DNA of 64,000 bases from Rosa chinensis. Its lineage: Eukaryota; Streptophyta; Magnoliopsida; Rosales; Rosaceae. Shown in pieces: positions 22,866 to 36,238 of this stretch. Position numbers and translations under genes: made by a program. The notes under the pieces were generated by a model. That model saw only the letters and a program-made list of their open reading frames with translations. It was not told the origin of the DNA and did not search any database. The stretch covers positions 17,100,001-17,164,000 of the forward strand of contig NC_037090.1 in NCBI RefSeq assembly GCF_002994745.2, read 5' to 3'. Numbering within the stretch: the stretch's first letter is position 1; every line of letters begins with the position of its first letter.

Positions 22866-22885
22866 CATTTTCTGTAGTAGTGTGG

Positions 22886-25377
22886 AAAACTGGAAACACT
22901 CCTAGCTAGTTTTCTTCATTGTTTTCTCTCAACCATAAAATCGGTTTTCTCTTTTTAACCTTCTGATCTCCTTTTTTTTTCATACCAAATTAATTATACA
23001 CTGGTTTCATTCTGTTTCTAGTACATTTAAAATTAATTTGGTTATTTTTAGAGTAGTCTAGGTTATTTAATTAATTTAGTGTTTGACTGTTGTTCGCTAG
23101 AAACAGCAGTCTCTTTTATGACATTGTTTTGAGTAGTTAGAATCTCTAGTCCTCTATGGAAAAGACACTTTTTTATCTTTGCTATAATTGACGATCTTAA
23201 ATGTGAATAAGGAAAATAATTGACTTTTAATTTTACTGATCATGTCACTTACGTACGGTTGTAGTTTGTGCATTCACATGGTGATGTGATGTGATGGTGC
23301 ATGCACTTCTTCTCTTCTAGACCAGAGTAGTGGACCGTTATCCCAAATTAGCACCGTGCCAAGTCCCCTGCAAGCCGACGATCGCCAAATATTTGGCTCG
23401 CTAGATCATAAGACCAAGACCAGTTTTTCCAAGTCAAGACCACTTCGGCCTTTAATCAAACATGGGTGCGTGGTCCAAGCCATCTATATATCCTGAAATT
23501 CAAACACACAATTTGACCCTAGGCGGCTTGAAATACTGTTAACCGTTGTGTTAAAAATTGAATCCAAATTTTGTTGAACGAGAAATGAGTGGAAAATCGA
23601 TCACCCCCATCTCTGATATTGGCATTTATTAATTACATACTCCGAAACCAATGAAGATTGAAGGAAATTAATTATCAAGGTACCTGTCATGACTATTGTG
23701 TCATCTAGAAATCTACCTGTTTTGGGCAGTAATTTCATGTAGAAATCTAATGAAGCTTAGTTATGCATTAAATGAAAGCGACGAAGCTTTGAAAACATGA
23801 AACTGGCTGGAAAAACTAGCTTGTAACTCATGGAGAATTTTGTTATGAGCTAGTCGAGGGGACAAATTAAGTTCTCTACAACTGTATAGAGCCCTTCATG
23901 AAATTCTCGTAAGGTTTCTCAAACATTAGAACAGAAAAGATGTAGATTTGTAAGAAATGATTCAAATTCAATATTATTAGCGTAAACTAAAAGAATATAA
24001 AAACTAAAAACTAAAAATAAATCGAAGATTGACATTTGAGAAATATAGTTGTCTGTTATATCATGTCAACGATTTCTATCATGTATATGCATGATTTCAA
24101 TAATTCATAGCATGCATGACGATGTTTTGATCTGTTTTGCTTTGTATGTTCTTCAATTATTAATAAACATGAGCAAAAAAAGTCGTCGCCTTATTAAGTG
24201 CTTAAAATCATCCAACCATCTCCATATATATGGCCAAATAAACTCATTTAAAAGTCTTTGTCAACCTACCAATACGTAGTTTTACTTCGCAAATATGCAT
24301 TTCCAAACTATCTATGCAGCAGTGATTGCGAGTTCATATTTAATTTGTTATTGTAGTTTCATGAGACAAAGTAGCTAGCAGTTTTTGTATATATTTATTT
24401 ATCTGTCCAAATCCAACTAAGTATTGGTTTATTTCAAAATTCAGAAAGAAGAAAATTAAACCAGGAGATGCATGCATGGAAGGATCCTCAAATGATTGAC
24501 CTGGCCGGTACTCGATCGATTATGCTGAAGTTGATTTCTTGTTCATTTATTAGAATCTAAAGTGTGAAACAAAAGATGAATTTCATATAACACTGTGACG
24601 AGAAATCATGACCTACTTATAACTGAAAAAAAGTGTGAATTGGCTCTACTTCTGCCACAACCCTTGCTATCCTCTTTTCCTATCGTTGGGAAGTCAAGGG
24701 TAATAAGAAGATGCTAGAGTTTCATAGGATCAAAGTCATCTTGTGGACTTTACAGTTGATCCTTGCTGTTAACTAAACCAATACGAAGTTATGAACATTC
24801 CTTATGTTATCAGGGGTATCCCCATTTTATGATTGATTCAGCGGCGAAGCATTAGTACGTGGGCGTGGAGCCAGTAGCAGCGGTTGCTGAATGGTAATTA
24901 ACCAGCTGGCCAACTCCACTGTTAGGTCCTATAGCTAGACTGTTGGTTTCTACACTTCAATGTTATACGAGGTTTGCGTTACTGGCCGGCAAGCTTCTAT
25001 ATTACTTTTTTATGACAATTGATCACATTTTTTTAATACTTCTTCGGTTCATAATTGTTGCACATGATTGAATATCTAATGTTTGTTTATGGAAGGGCTT
25101 TGATTATCACACATTCATGAATAGTATTTATAATCTAGTTTGCAAAGTTATTCTGAACGAAGCTATAGGCATTGATCAAGCTAGGTAGTGGTTTGGGTTT
25201 GATTCTCATCCCCGCTCCAAAAATGCAAAAACAAAAAAACAAAAAAACAGAAAGGAGATACAAATTAATTCCCACTGAACATTGCTAAGGCTGCAAAAGG
25301 TCAACGTGCTGATTTTCCAAGTTGAGTAGCTAGCTAGCTCCATGCCTCCATAGTCACAGTATTGCCTTTTTCAATTG
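22886..25377. other. Intergenic, no gene supported
   Basis: AT-rich unique-looking sequence between the CACTA element and the dioxygenase 3' end. I see no coding region, terminal repeats or RNA gene in it. Confidence 0.4.
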
Positions 25378-27719
25378 TCAAGTCAATTTCCTGGACTCGA
25401 GGAAATTCTTCTTATTATGCTCACGGGATGAAATATACTCTAGAAAATTGGCAAAATCGGTTTCTTTGTATCGCCTTGGATTTGATTCATCCACAAGTTT
25501 TGGTGATGGGCCAACGGGGCGCATGAAAGGAAGACTGTGCAGAGAAGCCACCGAAATCCTATCTTTTCTAGAGTTCACCAGGACTCTGTGTAGAACACTC
25601 TTGTATTTTCCGTTGCTAAATATCTGCCGCAAGAACAAGAACCAATCAGTCAACAATTCACTGTTGAGTATAAAAAAACAAGGCTAAACTTACATAAATT
25701 ATTACATGAATTTGATGTCAAATCAATGGTATATTGTTTAACTCAAATATATATTATACGATATACATTATTGATCGTCTGCACTATTTATGATCTTAAA
25801 AATTTATATGCAGAATGATTTTACCGTCCCTCTTGTTTGGATACGCAATAATAAAGATGTATCGTTCTACTTAACTTTCATTATATTTAAAAATAAACAC
25901 AACATGACTTTAAATAATGGAACATGTTACCATACCGTAAATAATTGTGGTATCCAATATTGAAATAATTCATTAGTTACTAATTATTCAAACTTACCTC
26001 AAGATGATCACCAACGTTGACCACGAAAGAGTTGGCTATTGGTTCAACGGTAACCCATTTATCTTGGAATTGAATTTGAAGTCCTTCTACCTCATCTTGG
26101 AGAAGAAGTGTGAGGAATCCATAGTCAGAGTGAGGAGGCATCCCTAGGGTTAGATCAGGTTCTGGGCATGGCGGGTAGCAATTGACAACCATTAGCTGGC
26201 TTCCATCTTCGAATTCTTTCAACACCTCATCTTCTTCTGTCGTTTTCTTCTTGGCAGCTGATGAATCCACAAGTCCTAAGCTCTCAAATATGGCCTCCAT
26301 TAGCATTAGGAATAAGTATTTGGTTTCTTTTGCGTAGGTAGCCGCCAAATTCCTATATATTAGGTAGAAGAAAGAAACAAATAATTAAAAACATATACAG
26401 GACAACAGATTGAGCTAGCAAGTGATACTGATCTATCATCTTTTTTAATTTAAATTGTTGGATAATTAAGAAATAAATTAGTTTGCTGAGTAGCTGGTGT
26501 AGAGCTAGTGGCCAATTCCTCACGAGCCATATATTAACGACAGCCCCTAATTCTAGGGTTTTATAATAGTTTCTAATTATGCACGCATACAAAGGGAAGT
26601 TAAAACTAATTAACCAATGAACAATTTAACTTCAATTGACCAATCTCACATACACGTGCAATTAATACCCGTGGAACTCACATATGAAAGTTCCCAAATA
26701 TGTTCTTCCATCAAATTTGTTTGTGGAGCATAAAAATATAACTATCCATCAGTGCTTCACTTTTATTTTCTCACTTGACTAGTTAACAGAAAGCAAATCA
26801 ACTAATGGCAAAATACTTGGGCTATTATCATCATCGATTTATTGTAGAAATTTCGATCTAGCAGTTTATCATTAAGTTAGGATGATTCTGATTAAGTCTA
26901 AAAATATTATTATTCCAATCAAATGAAGGGTCCAGAAATAGGTTAGATTGTGACAGGTGAAGACCATAATATATGGTTAAAGTTGAGCTCTTACCTTATG
27001 TCGACAGGTGAAGAAGGCCAGTGAGGAAGAACGTCTGGTAGGGGATGGCACAATAGCTTCAAGAAGTCCCTCCAACAAAACACCTTATCCTTGTTCTGGT
27101 TAAAGCTAGTTCCATACCGAACTGGAGCTCGCATATCCGAGGACATGTACTTGGCTCTCTCCTCAAACGGTAGCTCAAAGAACTTTGTGCCCACTTCGAT
27201 CATATTGCTTATAACATCGCTTGGAATGTCATGGTTTACCAGCTGCATTAACATAAAACTGATCATTAATTAATATTCCTTCAAAGCTCGCCGTATCTAG
27301 AGTTCTAGACTACATCTTTTAAAAAAAAAATTAACTCATAAATGCTCTGAATCGGTGATCTGATAACGTACCACATACCAGACTTTCAGAAAGAAAAAAA
27401 AAGTGAAATTTTCTCTTTCAACATGGACGTAATCAAAACTCACCTGAAAGAAGCCGTATTGTTCACAAGCATTGGCGAGGGACTGAAGGACTTGGGGTCT
27501 ATTGGGACCCTGCAATTCTTGGAAGTCAATGATGGGGAGCTTAAGATTATTCTTGGTTACATTTGCTTGCTCGTGATTTGTAATACCGGGTCGCTCCAAT
27601 ACGGGCAGTATGTACTTGCTTGGAACTTTGCTTATTCCATTCTCATGCAAGCACTTCACTCCATTCTGGTACTGGCTCTCCTCATTCTCAGTTGTAAAAC
27701 CTGCCATTGCTGGAGACAT
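25378..27719 (-). CDS. 2-oxoglutarate/Fe(II)-dependent dioxygenase (F3H/DMR6-like group)
   Basis: This is a soluble plant oxygenase that uses 2-oxoglutarate, O2 and ferrous iron to oxidise a small molecule, often a flavonoid, hormone or salicylate; its substrate cannot be told from sequence. Four exons fit in frame: 27719-27444, 27242-26995, 26352-25998 and 25623-25378, giving 1,125 nt and 374 aa with GT-AG introns. The N-terminal DIOX_N region contains LPIIDFQEL and ACEQYGFFQ. Iron ligands are His249 and Asp251 (PPHSDYGF) and His305 (VLHRV); Arg315-x-Ser317 (RIS) binds 2-oxoglutarate. The length is slightly longer than usual (about 340-360), mostly from an acidic and Lys-rich loop at 204-224. 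The start is the first ATG of the open stretch; a second in-frame ATG lies four codons later. No damage was seen. Confidence 0.9.
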
Positions 27720-28858
27720 GGCCTGAATTGCAGAAACCCTAATCTCGATCGATCAAATCTGCAAGCATAAACAATAAGGATATAGTGTTAATATATTGTG
27801 AAAGCAGTGGTTTATAGGGCTTTGATCGTGGGTGTAGGGGTGTGTTCAAAGAAAGATGGGGAAAAAAGGACATGAAATAACTACCTGATTTCCTAAAACA
27901 GAAGGAAGGAGTGGGAGAATAATATAGAAGGGAAGAAATGAACAAGTTGGGGTATTCTGAGAAAGTTTTGGGGGAATATATAGCAAACAAATCTGACGAC
28001 TATCGTGTACAGTAGCAAGTTTTGGAGAAAACTGGAGGACTGACTGGTTCCTTAGATTATAGATACAAATGAAACCGTTGACAAAGTTGGAGTCAGACCA
28101 CGGGAAGGTGTTGTAGGGACACAAGATTAGAGCATATATCTTAATAATCTCATGTCTTTGTCCTCTTTCCTAGAGCTTTCCATTTTTTCATCGATCTCTC
28201 TCTATCTTTCCGGAAATTAAAAATGGCTTTTGGCATGCAGCTTCGTTCAATTAATTTAAGTAGCTATACATAGCCTGGGGTCCATTTCCATCTTTGGAAA
28301 TGGTCTTTTTATTTTCTCCCAATAATTTCATTTACCTCTGTCTAAAAAATAAATCGTTTTGCTCATTTTCCCCTTATTGATCCAGAAAAAGAAAAAAAGA
28401 ATTCATGTACTAAATTGTAGTACGTATGAACTAGTATCAAACTTTTCTATTGTCTTTTCCAAAGAAATTGTCAAAGTAATATTTAAGGTCAAAATGATAG
28501 AAAAATATTATGTTAATAACGGAGGTGTACCAACACAGACTTTTGAGTCGAGAATAGATAACATCACCAAGTAATGCAATTTAGAATTGATTCACCTATA
28601 AACAACAAGAAATTGTAGTCAAAAGTTCGTCCAGCATGCACTACATGCGAATCAAAAACAACAATCCTCTTTGACTCTTAGTGAAGGAATTCACTCAAGC
28701 TCTAAATAGATACATGATTTCAATTCCAAATATCTCACAACTATACTGAGCTATAAAATTATGGATCTTCAATTTGTTGAGAAGATAAATCACACATGAG
28801 AAAATGAGGACATTGCCTATGGGTTTATAAGGCGTGTTGAGATTTTTTTTTTTCCATG
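27720..28858. other. Upstream region of the dioxygenase, no other gene
   Basis: It holds the probable leader and promoter of the minus-strand dioxygenase. A TATA-like tatatattc on that strand lies at about 27973-27981, some 255 bases before the start codon. The rest is AT-rich and shows no gene. Confidence 0.35.
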
Positions 28859-29416
28859 TAATATGAGCTTTAAATCCAAAATCAAATGGCAATAGATGGA
28901 GTGACTCAAATCTTTATAAACCCCATTTGCAAGGTCCCCATTTATCCCACCCCATTTTCTTATATGGGATTCATATTCTCAACATGTCTCCGCACGTGTA
29001 GCAAATTTTTAAAGCCATACATGTAGATAACTTATATATATTGGGCGACGTTGAGCCTGTGAGCCATGCACACGTGGAATAACCATATTCTGATACCTTG
29101 ATAAAGTAATATGAGCTTTACTTCCAAAACCAATTGGCAAATGGCAATGGATGAAGTTGATTCAAACTCTTATAAACTCATATGCAAGGTCCCCATCTCT
29201 CAACATGCCCCCATGCACATATGTGGTGAATTTTCAAGCCATATAAGTGGACAACTTATATTAGGTGACATAGAACGGCTGCGATGCATTCACACATGAT
29301 AAAATAATATGGGCTTCACATCCAAAATCAATTGGTAATAAATGGAGTGGCCTAAAACCTTATAAAACCATAGGCAAGGTTCTCATTTTCCAATGTGGAA
29401 TTCATAATCTCAACAC
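28859..29416. repeat. Two and a half tandem copies of a 200-250-bp unit
   Basis: Three successive blocks start taatatg(a/g)gctt (28859, 29108, 29306) and share words such as ccaaaatcaa(t)tgg, aaggtccccat, ttcaagccatat and acaacttata. Lengths are about 249, 198 and 111 (partial). The copies differ by many substitutions and indels, so the array is old. The sequence style resembles degraded LTR DNA, but no element could be bounded. Confidence 0.75.
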
Positions 29417-29520
29417 AATTGAGATCCAAGATTCACCTAATAATTAATTAGGTGTCAGACACAATATGCAAAGAAAGCACACACCCCTCACTCTTGAACC
29501 ACCATCAGCCACCAACACCA

Positions 29521-29586
29521 TATGTAATTCATACTCGCAGTCGAGTCTCAACTATGTAATTCATACTCGCAGTCGAGTCTCAACCA
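29521..29586. repeat. 33-bp perfect tandem duplication
   Basis: Two adjacent copies contain atgtaattcatactcgcagt and continue cgagtctcaac. They are identical, so the duplication is recent or maintained. Confidence 0.8.
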
Positions 29587-30215
29587 TCCCATATATCCTG
29601 CACATCAGGATCCCCCATGCTCTCGACCTTTCAATACCACTGTCTCCATATCACTCCACAACATGCTAGCCCATATGGCAACAAACATAATATGCTTTTT
29701 TTTTTTTTAATTAAATAAGGGATGATGTGATATTAGCTCCTCATAAATAGATGCTTTAGGGAGCAAGTCTCACCCTCAAACCCGAATCGAAAATTAAGGG
29801 TATACCACACTTTGAAAGCCCACCGTCCGTCCCGTTATTTATATTTTTGTTAGTAATAAAGAAAAATACAAAAGAGAGGGGAGGACAAAAGTCAAACCCT
29901 AAAAGTACAGACATGAGAAAGAAATAACAAACATAATATGTTAAATATCATAATAAATTTGTGTTTTGAAAACCTCCTTGCTCCACGCCTCCCAAATGAG
30001 ATCATTCGACATAATCATCACTACCAATCAGATATAAAAACGACTATATATCACACAACTGTGATGTCCTTGATTGAGAGAAAATCACCCACCATCATTT
30101 TTTGTTCACCGGTCGTAGGGAAAGGAGGATGAAACACTAGGCTTTGATTGAGTAGGCGGCGAGAGAAAACCCTTTGAGTTTCATTTTCAAAGTTCAGTTT
30201 GTTTAAAAAAAATAA

Positions 30216-31209
30216 GGAATAAATTCACCAAAGGTGTCTGGACACTTAGGGAACTTTCATAATAATACCTAGACTCATTATTTTGTATCAGCGTCGTACC
30301 TGCTACCAATTTCGACCACGGAGCCGTTACATTTTATACGTGTTATGCACGTGAGTCACTTAATGAAGACAAAAAGACCGATTTACCCTTAAAAAGTTTC
30401 TTTCTTTCTTTCTTTCTTCTTCTTCTTTGGTTTCTTCTTCCCCCAATCAGCAGCGGGCCATTCCGGCTACGTCATAGTCTTGAAGAACACCTGCGCTGCC
30501 TTAAGCCATTACGGTCACGGAGAATCACAGCAGACACAACTCACACAGGGGATTACTCCTCCATCATGACTAGCGACCACTGGACTCCACCGCCATTGAG
30601 CAACTGCCTCTTCCTCCTCTGCCGCTCAAACACCTCCCTCTGCCTCTACCTCCTCTGCCAACCTTCACTCCAAGCCTGCCGATCAAGTGCGCCACCGGCT
30701 TACCGACGATGCCGATGGAGGTTCAGAAAACGAGGATGCAGGGGTTAGGTTGCCCATTGCTGAAGAGGACGAGGATGAAGAAGAAGATGACCATGAGGAA
30801 GAAAAATGATTTCGCCGGAGATCGAGAAAGGAAATGGGCTTGATGGGCACGGGTGGGAGTTTCTATGTTTCTTGATCTAATCGACTGGTATGGTTTGGTG
30901 TTGGTTGTGGTGGTGTTGGCGAGGAGAAAAGGAGAGAATAAAAGATAGGGTTGAGAGAAGAGAGAGCGAAGAAATAAGAAATTTCTTCAATTTTTTTTTT
31001 AATTAAAAAGTGTAATAAGACAATTTTACCCTTGAAAATTAAGTCACATGCGTGACACGTGCAAAATTTAACGGCTCCATGAAGGAAATTGGTTATAGGT
31101 ACGACGTTGATACGAAAGAATGAGTCCAGGATCACATTGATAACTTTGTAAGTTCATGTATCATTATAGAAGTCCCCTAAGTGTCCAGACACAGTTGGTG
31201 AATTTTTCC
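30216..31209. mobile_element. Long-TIR Mutator-like element (about 1 kb)
   Basis: Inverted arms of roughly 190 bases share, in order, aattcacca, gtgtctggacacttaggg, the atcaacgtcgtacct region and acggctcc(a/g)t. Flanks are A-rich near-copies (taaaaaaaataa and taaaaaataa), consistent with a target duplication blurred by slippage. The interior carries a CT-rich tract, a GC-richer stretch of Ser/Leu/Cys-coding frames and an acidic GAG/GAT run at about 30760-30800. No transposase is present. Confidence 0.72.
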
Positions 31210-34200
31210 TAAAAAATAATGCTAGTTTTTCAGATTAAAATAACGAAGATCATTAACTTTGTAGTGCAAAATGACAAATTTTAAAAGAGAATAGCAGCTC
31301 ATGCAGTTATAGCTAGCTAAGAGTCGTCTCAATGGAAACTGCTATAGTTCTCACTTTAGAAATTTTTTGACTGCCTCTACAAAATCAATGAGGCGCCTCA
31401 ATGGAAAAGTTCTCGTGTTTCCACACCAGTTGTTCACTTGCAGGACTCATTCTAATGTTATCATTTGCTTATGGCTTGATGTCATCGATTAGGTTACCAT
31501 ACGATTTTTAATTGAAGAGATAACTGCGAAATCTTCTACGATAGGCTAGAAACAAGTACTTCATATATATCTGACACACAATTTCAACAGAGTAGTTTTG
31601 CAGTATCTAGATTCAGATTAATCTCTTGGTTTTGGCTTTATATATTTCAAATGACAAAGACTTCCATCATATGCATACAAGTTAAACACAAAGAATCATT
31701 CATTCTGTAGATTTGCAAGGACATGTTGCTGTCTATAGAGATACAATGTGAATATATCTCCTAGCCATGTTTCGAAGGATCCAAAGGAAAGACGACGATT
31801 TCTTTAGAAGCTTTACTGTTGAAAATCACTGACAAATCAAGGGCTCGCAACATTCAAAGCTTTTGTTGAGTCCACACAAAATTCCCTAACCTAGTAGAGA
31901 TATCGGCCTTCTATCGTTTTCATTTTCATACATGACAGTTTACTTAATTAGTTTCGGGAAACAATTAAATTGTACGCGCGTTAAAGAAGTATTTCCAAAA
32001 GGTTAGAGGTATAATATACATGTGTATACCATAGTATGCTAGGATTATGGCTAAGATGGATGATAATGCTGCAAAATTATTTGGGCGATTGAAGAACCAA
32101 ATTTGTACGAAATAATTAAAGTTATTAAACTTGTGGGGTGTGGATACTGTGGGGATAAACTATAAAGGCATGTGAACGAATAGGATTCACTACCAAGAAC
32201 TATGTTCACCGTTTACTATACCGACTGTTTTCAATTATATCAAATTAAAAATCTATATCGTATTTTCTACTATGTTAACCTTCGACAACTAGAGATGACA
32301 ATGTTGGAAAATTCGAACTTGAGATAATAGTGACGTACTCTACAAATTCTACTACGCACCACCACATGCATCATGGATAATATGGTATATTTTATGTTTT
32401 TTTTTTCTTTCAGAAAAGAAATAATTTTTTTTTTTGGTTACAAGAAAAGAAATATTCTTCCTCAATGAATAATAAGTAAGTTTTGGTGAAGGTGATATGA
32501 AAAGAGAGGAAAAACAAGAAAAACTCATCTCCTACTACAATCGTAGACTTCAAATTTTTATCAAATATACGGATGGTATGGTAAAAACTAAAACGTTAAA
32601 AGCTAGCCCTTGCATGGAGATCATTTCTTGACCCATCAGCCAGTCGTAATTGATCGCGTTGACATTGTGGTATGGGCTCTGCGTTGGAGTCATTGGTCCA
32701 TTGCTTTGTGACGTCCATAACCCTGCCTGATGCAAAGTCATCACATCTTAACAATTATATGTGCCACGTGGCAGAAAAGTAGAGATGCCACGGTGGCATG
32801 TAAATCATTGGCCTGCTTAGGGCAACCAAATATTACTTCTCCTTCACATTGCAAGCATCTAATAATAATACCAAACAAACAAAACACCATAGTAAATTAT
32901 TTAACAGTACGGTATAAAGTGGTTATAATTAATGGCAACTCTTTAAATATGACAATCTTATCCATGCATATACAGCTGTTAAGCTCAAAGTTCTTATGCT
33001 TAATCAAGCGATTATAATTTTTCTAATAATTAAGATAAGCTTAATCAAGTAAACGTGCGTGTGCATAGATATGTGCTTAGTTATTAGAATATGATGAAGT
33101 TGCCATATATATTAGCTAGCTAAGCTATGGGGTTGTAGCTAGACTAGCTAATTAGAGTAGTATAACCCAACTAATGTTAGCCTCATATAGACCTTGCTGG
33201 CCATAGCCAGGAAGCAGATATTGATTTTCTTTTTAGTATTAGAAACTTGCTAATTGGTTGGATTTATTAGTTGTAACATGATTAGGTGAACCCTAAACAA
33301 CAACAAAAAAAACCCTAACAAAAAGCCAAGCTCTCGTAGTACGTTTAAGATACCTAGCTTAGCTATATAATAGTACTTCTTATGGTCCTAAGATACTATT
33401 ATTATTTCTGTATTATTTTTAACTAAGTTCTACTCAGTTGTCCAAACTTATGGTCTGCATTTGTTCCCTACCCTATTCCCTGAATGCATTTCTTCACCTA
33501 ATTAGCTCACTCTCAATTATGATCCTGTCCTTTGTTCCCTACCATATTTCTTCAATAATGCCTCTTCACTTTCGCTCACTCTTATGATCCTTTAGGCCAT
33601 GTTTGGCACTTTTTTTTTGGATGGGATAATAGACAATCCCAAGTCCCTAAACTATCCCAAATTTAAATGATCAAACAAGTGAACAAGAGTTGCCTCAAAA
33701 GAGACATATATGGAATCCATATCCTTTCGATCATTTGCAACCGCATTTGCCTCTTCGATAGTTCGATATATAGGCTTGAAGCTCATGGACTGAAATTTCT
33801 CTGGAAGGCCCTCGTTTGGCCGGTATGAGTGCTCTCCTGGATTGTTTGGTTTGGTGCGTTAGACTAATTGTACAAAATTAGACTTCATTGATGAAAATTT
33901 AGTCTATGTTTTGGATATATCACATTAATTGTTACTATTCCATTAAAATGACTTCCATATTTTTAAAAATTTAGTCCACCTTTCAAAGTTTTAGTTATGT
34001 AGATATTAAGTTATGTTTAAGCAAATTTTTTGGAGCCTTAATGAGTATATGACTGTATTTGAGTGACAACGTATAATACATAATCTCAGGTATACTAAAT
34101 AGTTACTCATATGATGAGCAGTTTTATATAGTGGGTACTTGTATTAAACTGGATTAGTGTTGTCCAATGTAATTAGGTCATCGCCCCTATAAGTTTAGAA

Positions 34201-35177
34201 TGATTAAAAAGCTAGCAGCTATGGAGGTAATGGTAGCAATTAATTAATCAATTTTCTAGCTATTTGTTACGTTACTAATATTTAACAGTATTTAAAGCTA
34301 ATATTTAACTGCAATAGTTAATTGCATAGCAGACCCCCAAACAAAACCCTGGCTAGCTAGTTATTACTGTTTATAACTGTGAAGCACTAGTGACCTAGTA
34401 GAAGGTATCAAGGACCAAATTCCTCTCCCTAATGTCTTATATATGTAATTTCCAAGTCAATGCCATTGTCAAAACCCTACCATGCAAAGCAGAGACGACC
34501 CGCTTGTGTGTGGGTAGGGGTGACGCCAAGCTCGTTCGTGGTCTAATCACTCTAATGGTGGTTTCGTGCTTCCCCAGTTGAATTCTACTTTCTAATATTT
34601 GTCCTTTGCTCCTCATTCGTTGCATTTTTTTCGGTCCACGTCAGCTCCCAATATTTTAATCTCTTTCCTATATTTTCTTTGTTGGATTTTTATTTGGATA
34701 TATATGCATTATTCAAAATCTGTGGAACTTCCTGATGTGTGGTAGCTAGTTCCGTTTCATATCTAGAAATTAGCTCCCGTTCAAGTGTTTGTCAAACTCG
34801 AGCGTCTAGATAGTCATAGGCCGTGTTGAATTCAACTTTTCCGGTGCGCGATGATAGAGAGGAGTACTTTGATTAAGCATAATAGCAGATCATCATTTGA
34901 TTTATTAATTTGTTTGAAAATAATTCCGGACACTAGTCGATGTTACAAACTTGTATATGTGATGATTCGTTTTAGCGTTCATATTAGGTCTAGTCATATA
35001 TGTGCTGTTTGGACCAAACCAAGCCGATTTGTGTCGAAGTATTTAGCTACTGACATTTCAGCTCGACTGAGTCGTACTGAGTGTAACATTCTGTCAGTAT
35101 ATCGTACAATATGAGAATTTGCATAACGTCGGTATACCATACTGACCAAATATATCTATACATACCCTCGAACCGAA
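31210..35177. other. Long intergenic stretch, no gene supported
   Basis: About 4 kb of AT-rich DNA. Short open frames (for example 32744-32550 on the minus strand and 34625-34437) match nothing I recognise. I saw no RNA gene or bounded transposon; small MITEs cannot be excluded. Confidence 0.4.
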
Positions 35178-35262
35178 CCATTGTAAATGGGTTAAATTTG
35201 GAAAGAGGCAAGATTCGAACCCTCTGACATAGAAACTCTAATTTCAACCACTACACCACAAG
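35178..35262 (-). mobile_element. tRNA-derived SINE-like remnant
   Basis: On the minus strand the sequence has an A-box-like ggtgtagtggttga and, about 35 bases on, a B-box-like gggttcgaatcttgcc, the spacing of a tRNA-type Pol III promoter. The stems do not form a valid tRNA cloverleaf, so a SINE head is more likely than a tRNA gene. Tail and target duplication were not found. Confidence 0.5.
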
Positions 35263-36238
35263 TTGTTCTCATATACAAATTCTATGTTTATACACTTATT
35301 ACGCAATAGAAGTAAAACAAAACAAAAAAGTAAAACCTCATTTTTTTTTTCATTATATTCTTTTTTCCATTTATTTCCTCATCCTCTTCTTTCATCCCCC
35401 TTTTCTTTCTTCCAGTTCTTTCATTGTCCTCTTCTTTTATCCTTTTCCTTCCTCTCCTTCTATTTTCTCCATCAACTGAATCATCATCGTCATTAAATCA
35501 ACATCATTAGATCATCCTCATCTCCAACATCATATCTGTATTTTCATTGTCGGATTTACATCTTCATCATTTGATTCCAGATCCAGCTATCCTCTGAATC
35601 TTTGCAATTAGGAATGTGAAAAATATTACGTGCAAAATATATTTAATAAGGGCACATTAGGAATGTGAAAAAAAAATTAATTCGGTAAAATATAAAAGGA
35701 AATAAATCTAATGTGGCAACTGAGTTATTGGACCGCAATTAACAAAAAATATTGACCCGGACTACAACCAATATAGGGTTCAGTTTTTGGACTTAAATTC
35801 AATAATGTGTGCTTTGGTTTGCTTGGTGAAGGCGCTTTGCTTGAAGCAGTTGGGTCCTCAATTCATTTTTTTGTATCTTTTTTTTGAAAGGGTTATTTTT
35901 CTTTTTTATTTATGAGAAATTTTAAATACACTCTCTCAATTACTTAATGCACACCCCTAATATTTTTATCTCATTTTTTCACCAAACTTCCACCTATGCT
36001 TCTCCTCATTAAATAAATAAATGAGAAAAACTATAAAAAAAAAAGGTCATAAATTTTTATTTAATAATTCTTTTACTATAATTTTTTTGATTTATAGTGG
36101 AATTAATTGTTAATTAATTCCGGTACATGTCAATATGGTAATAACTAATTACCTTTCTTCTTTCTTACATCAATGAAATTTGTATATCGCTAGAAAATTG
36201 AATAACTTAACTTTTTTACCGTAGTTGTTCTTTAAGTT

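Larger units (their letters stand above)
19177..22882 (+). mobile_element. Non-autonomous CACTA element carrying a host gene fragment
   Basis: The ends are CACTACTACAAAAA (left) and the near-complement CTGTAGTAGTG (right), with a 3-base TGG duplication on both sides (19174-19176 and 22883-22885): the CACTA hallmarks. Both subterminal zones are packed with direct and inverted copies of aaggacgttttt / aacgtcctt words, densest at about 22550-22865, like transposase-binding arrays. No TnpA or TnpD-like frame is visible. The interior contains a glutamate-receptor-like fragment. Confidence 0.92.

Noticed and set aside
28858..29670. CRISPR-like regular repeats
   Set aside because: Units of 200 bp and a single 33-bp duplication in plant DNA do not form a repeat-spacer array.
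32550..32744. 64-codon minus-strand frame with MGQEMISMQG
   Set aside because: Possible last exon of a gene, but no upstream exon or known family could be found.
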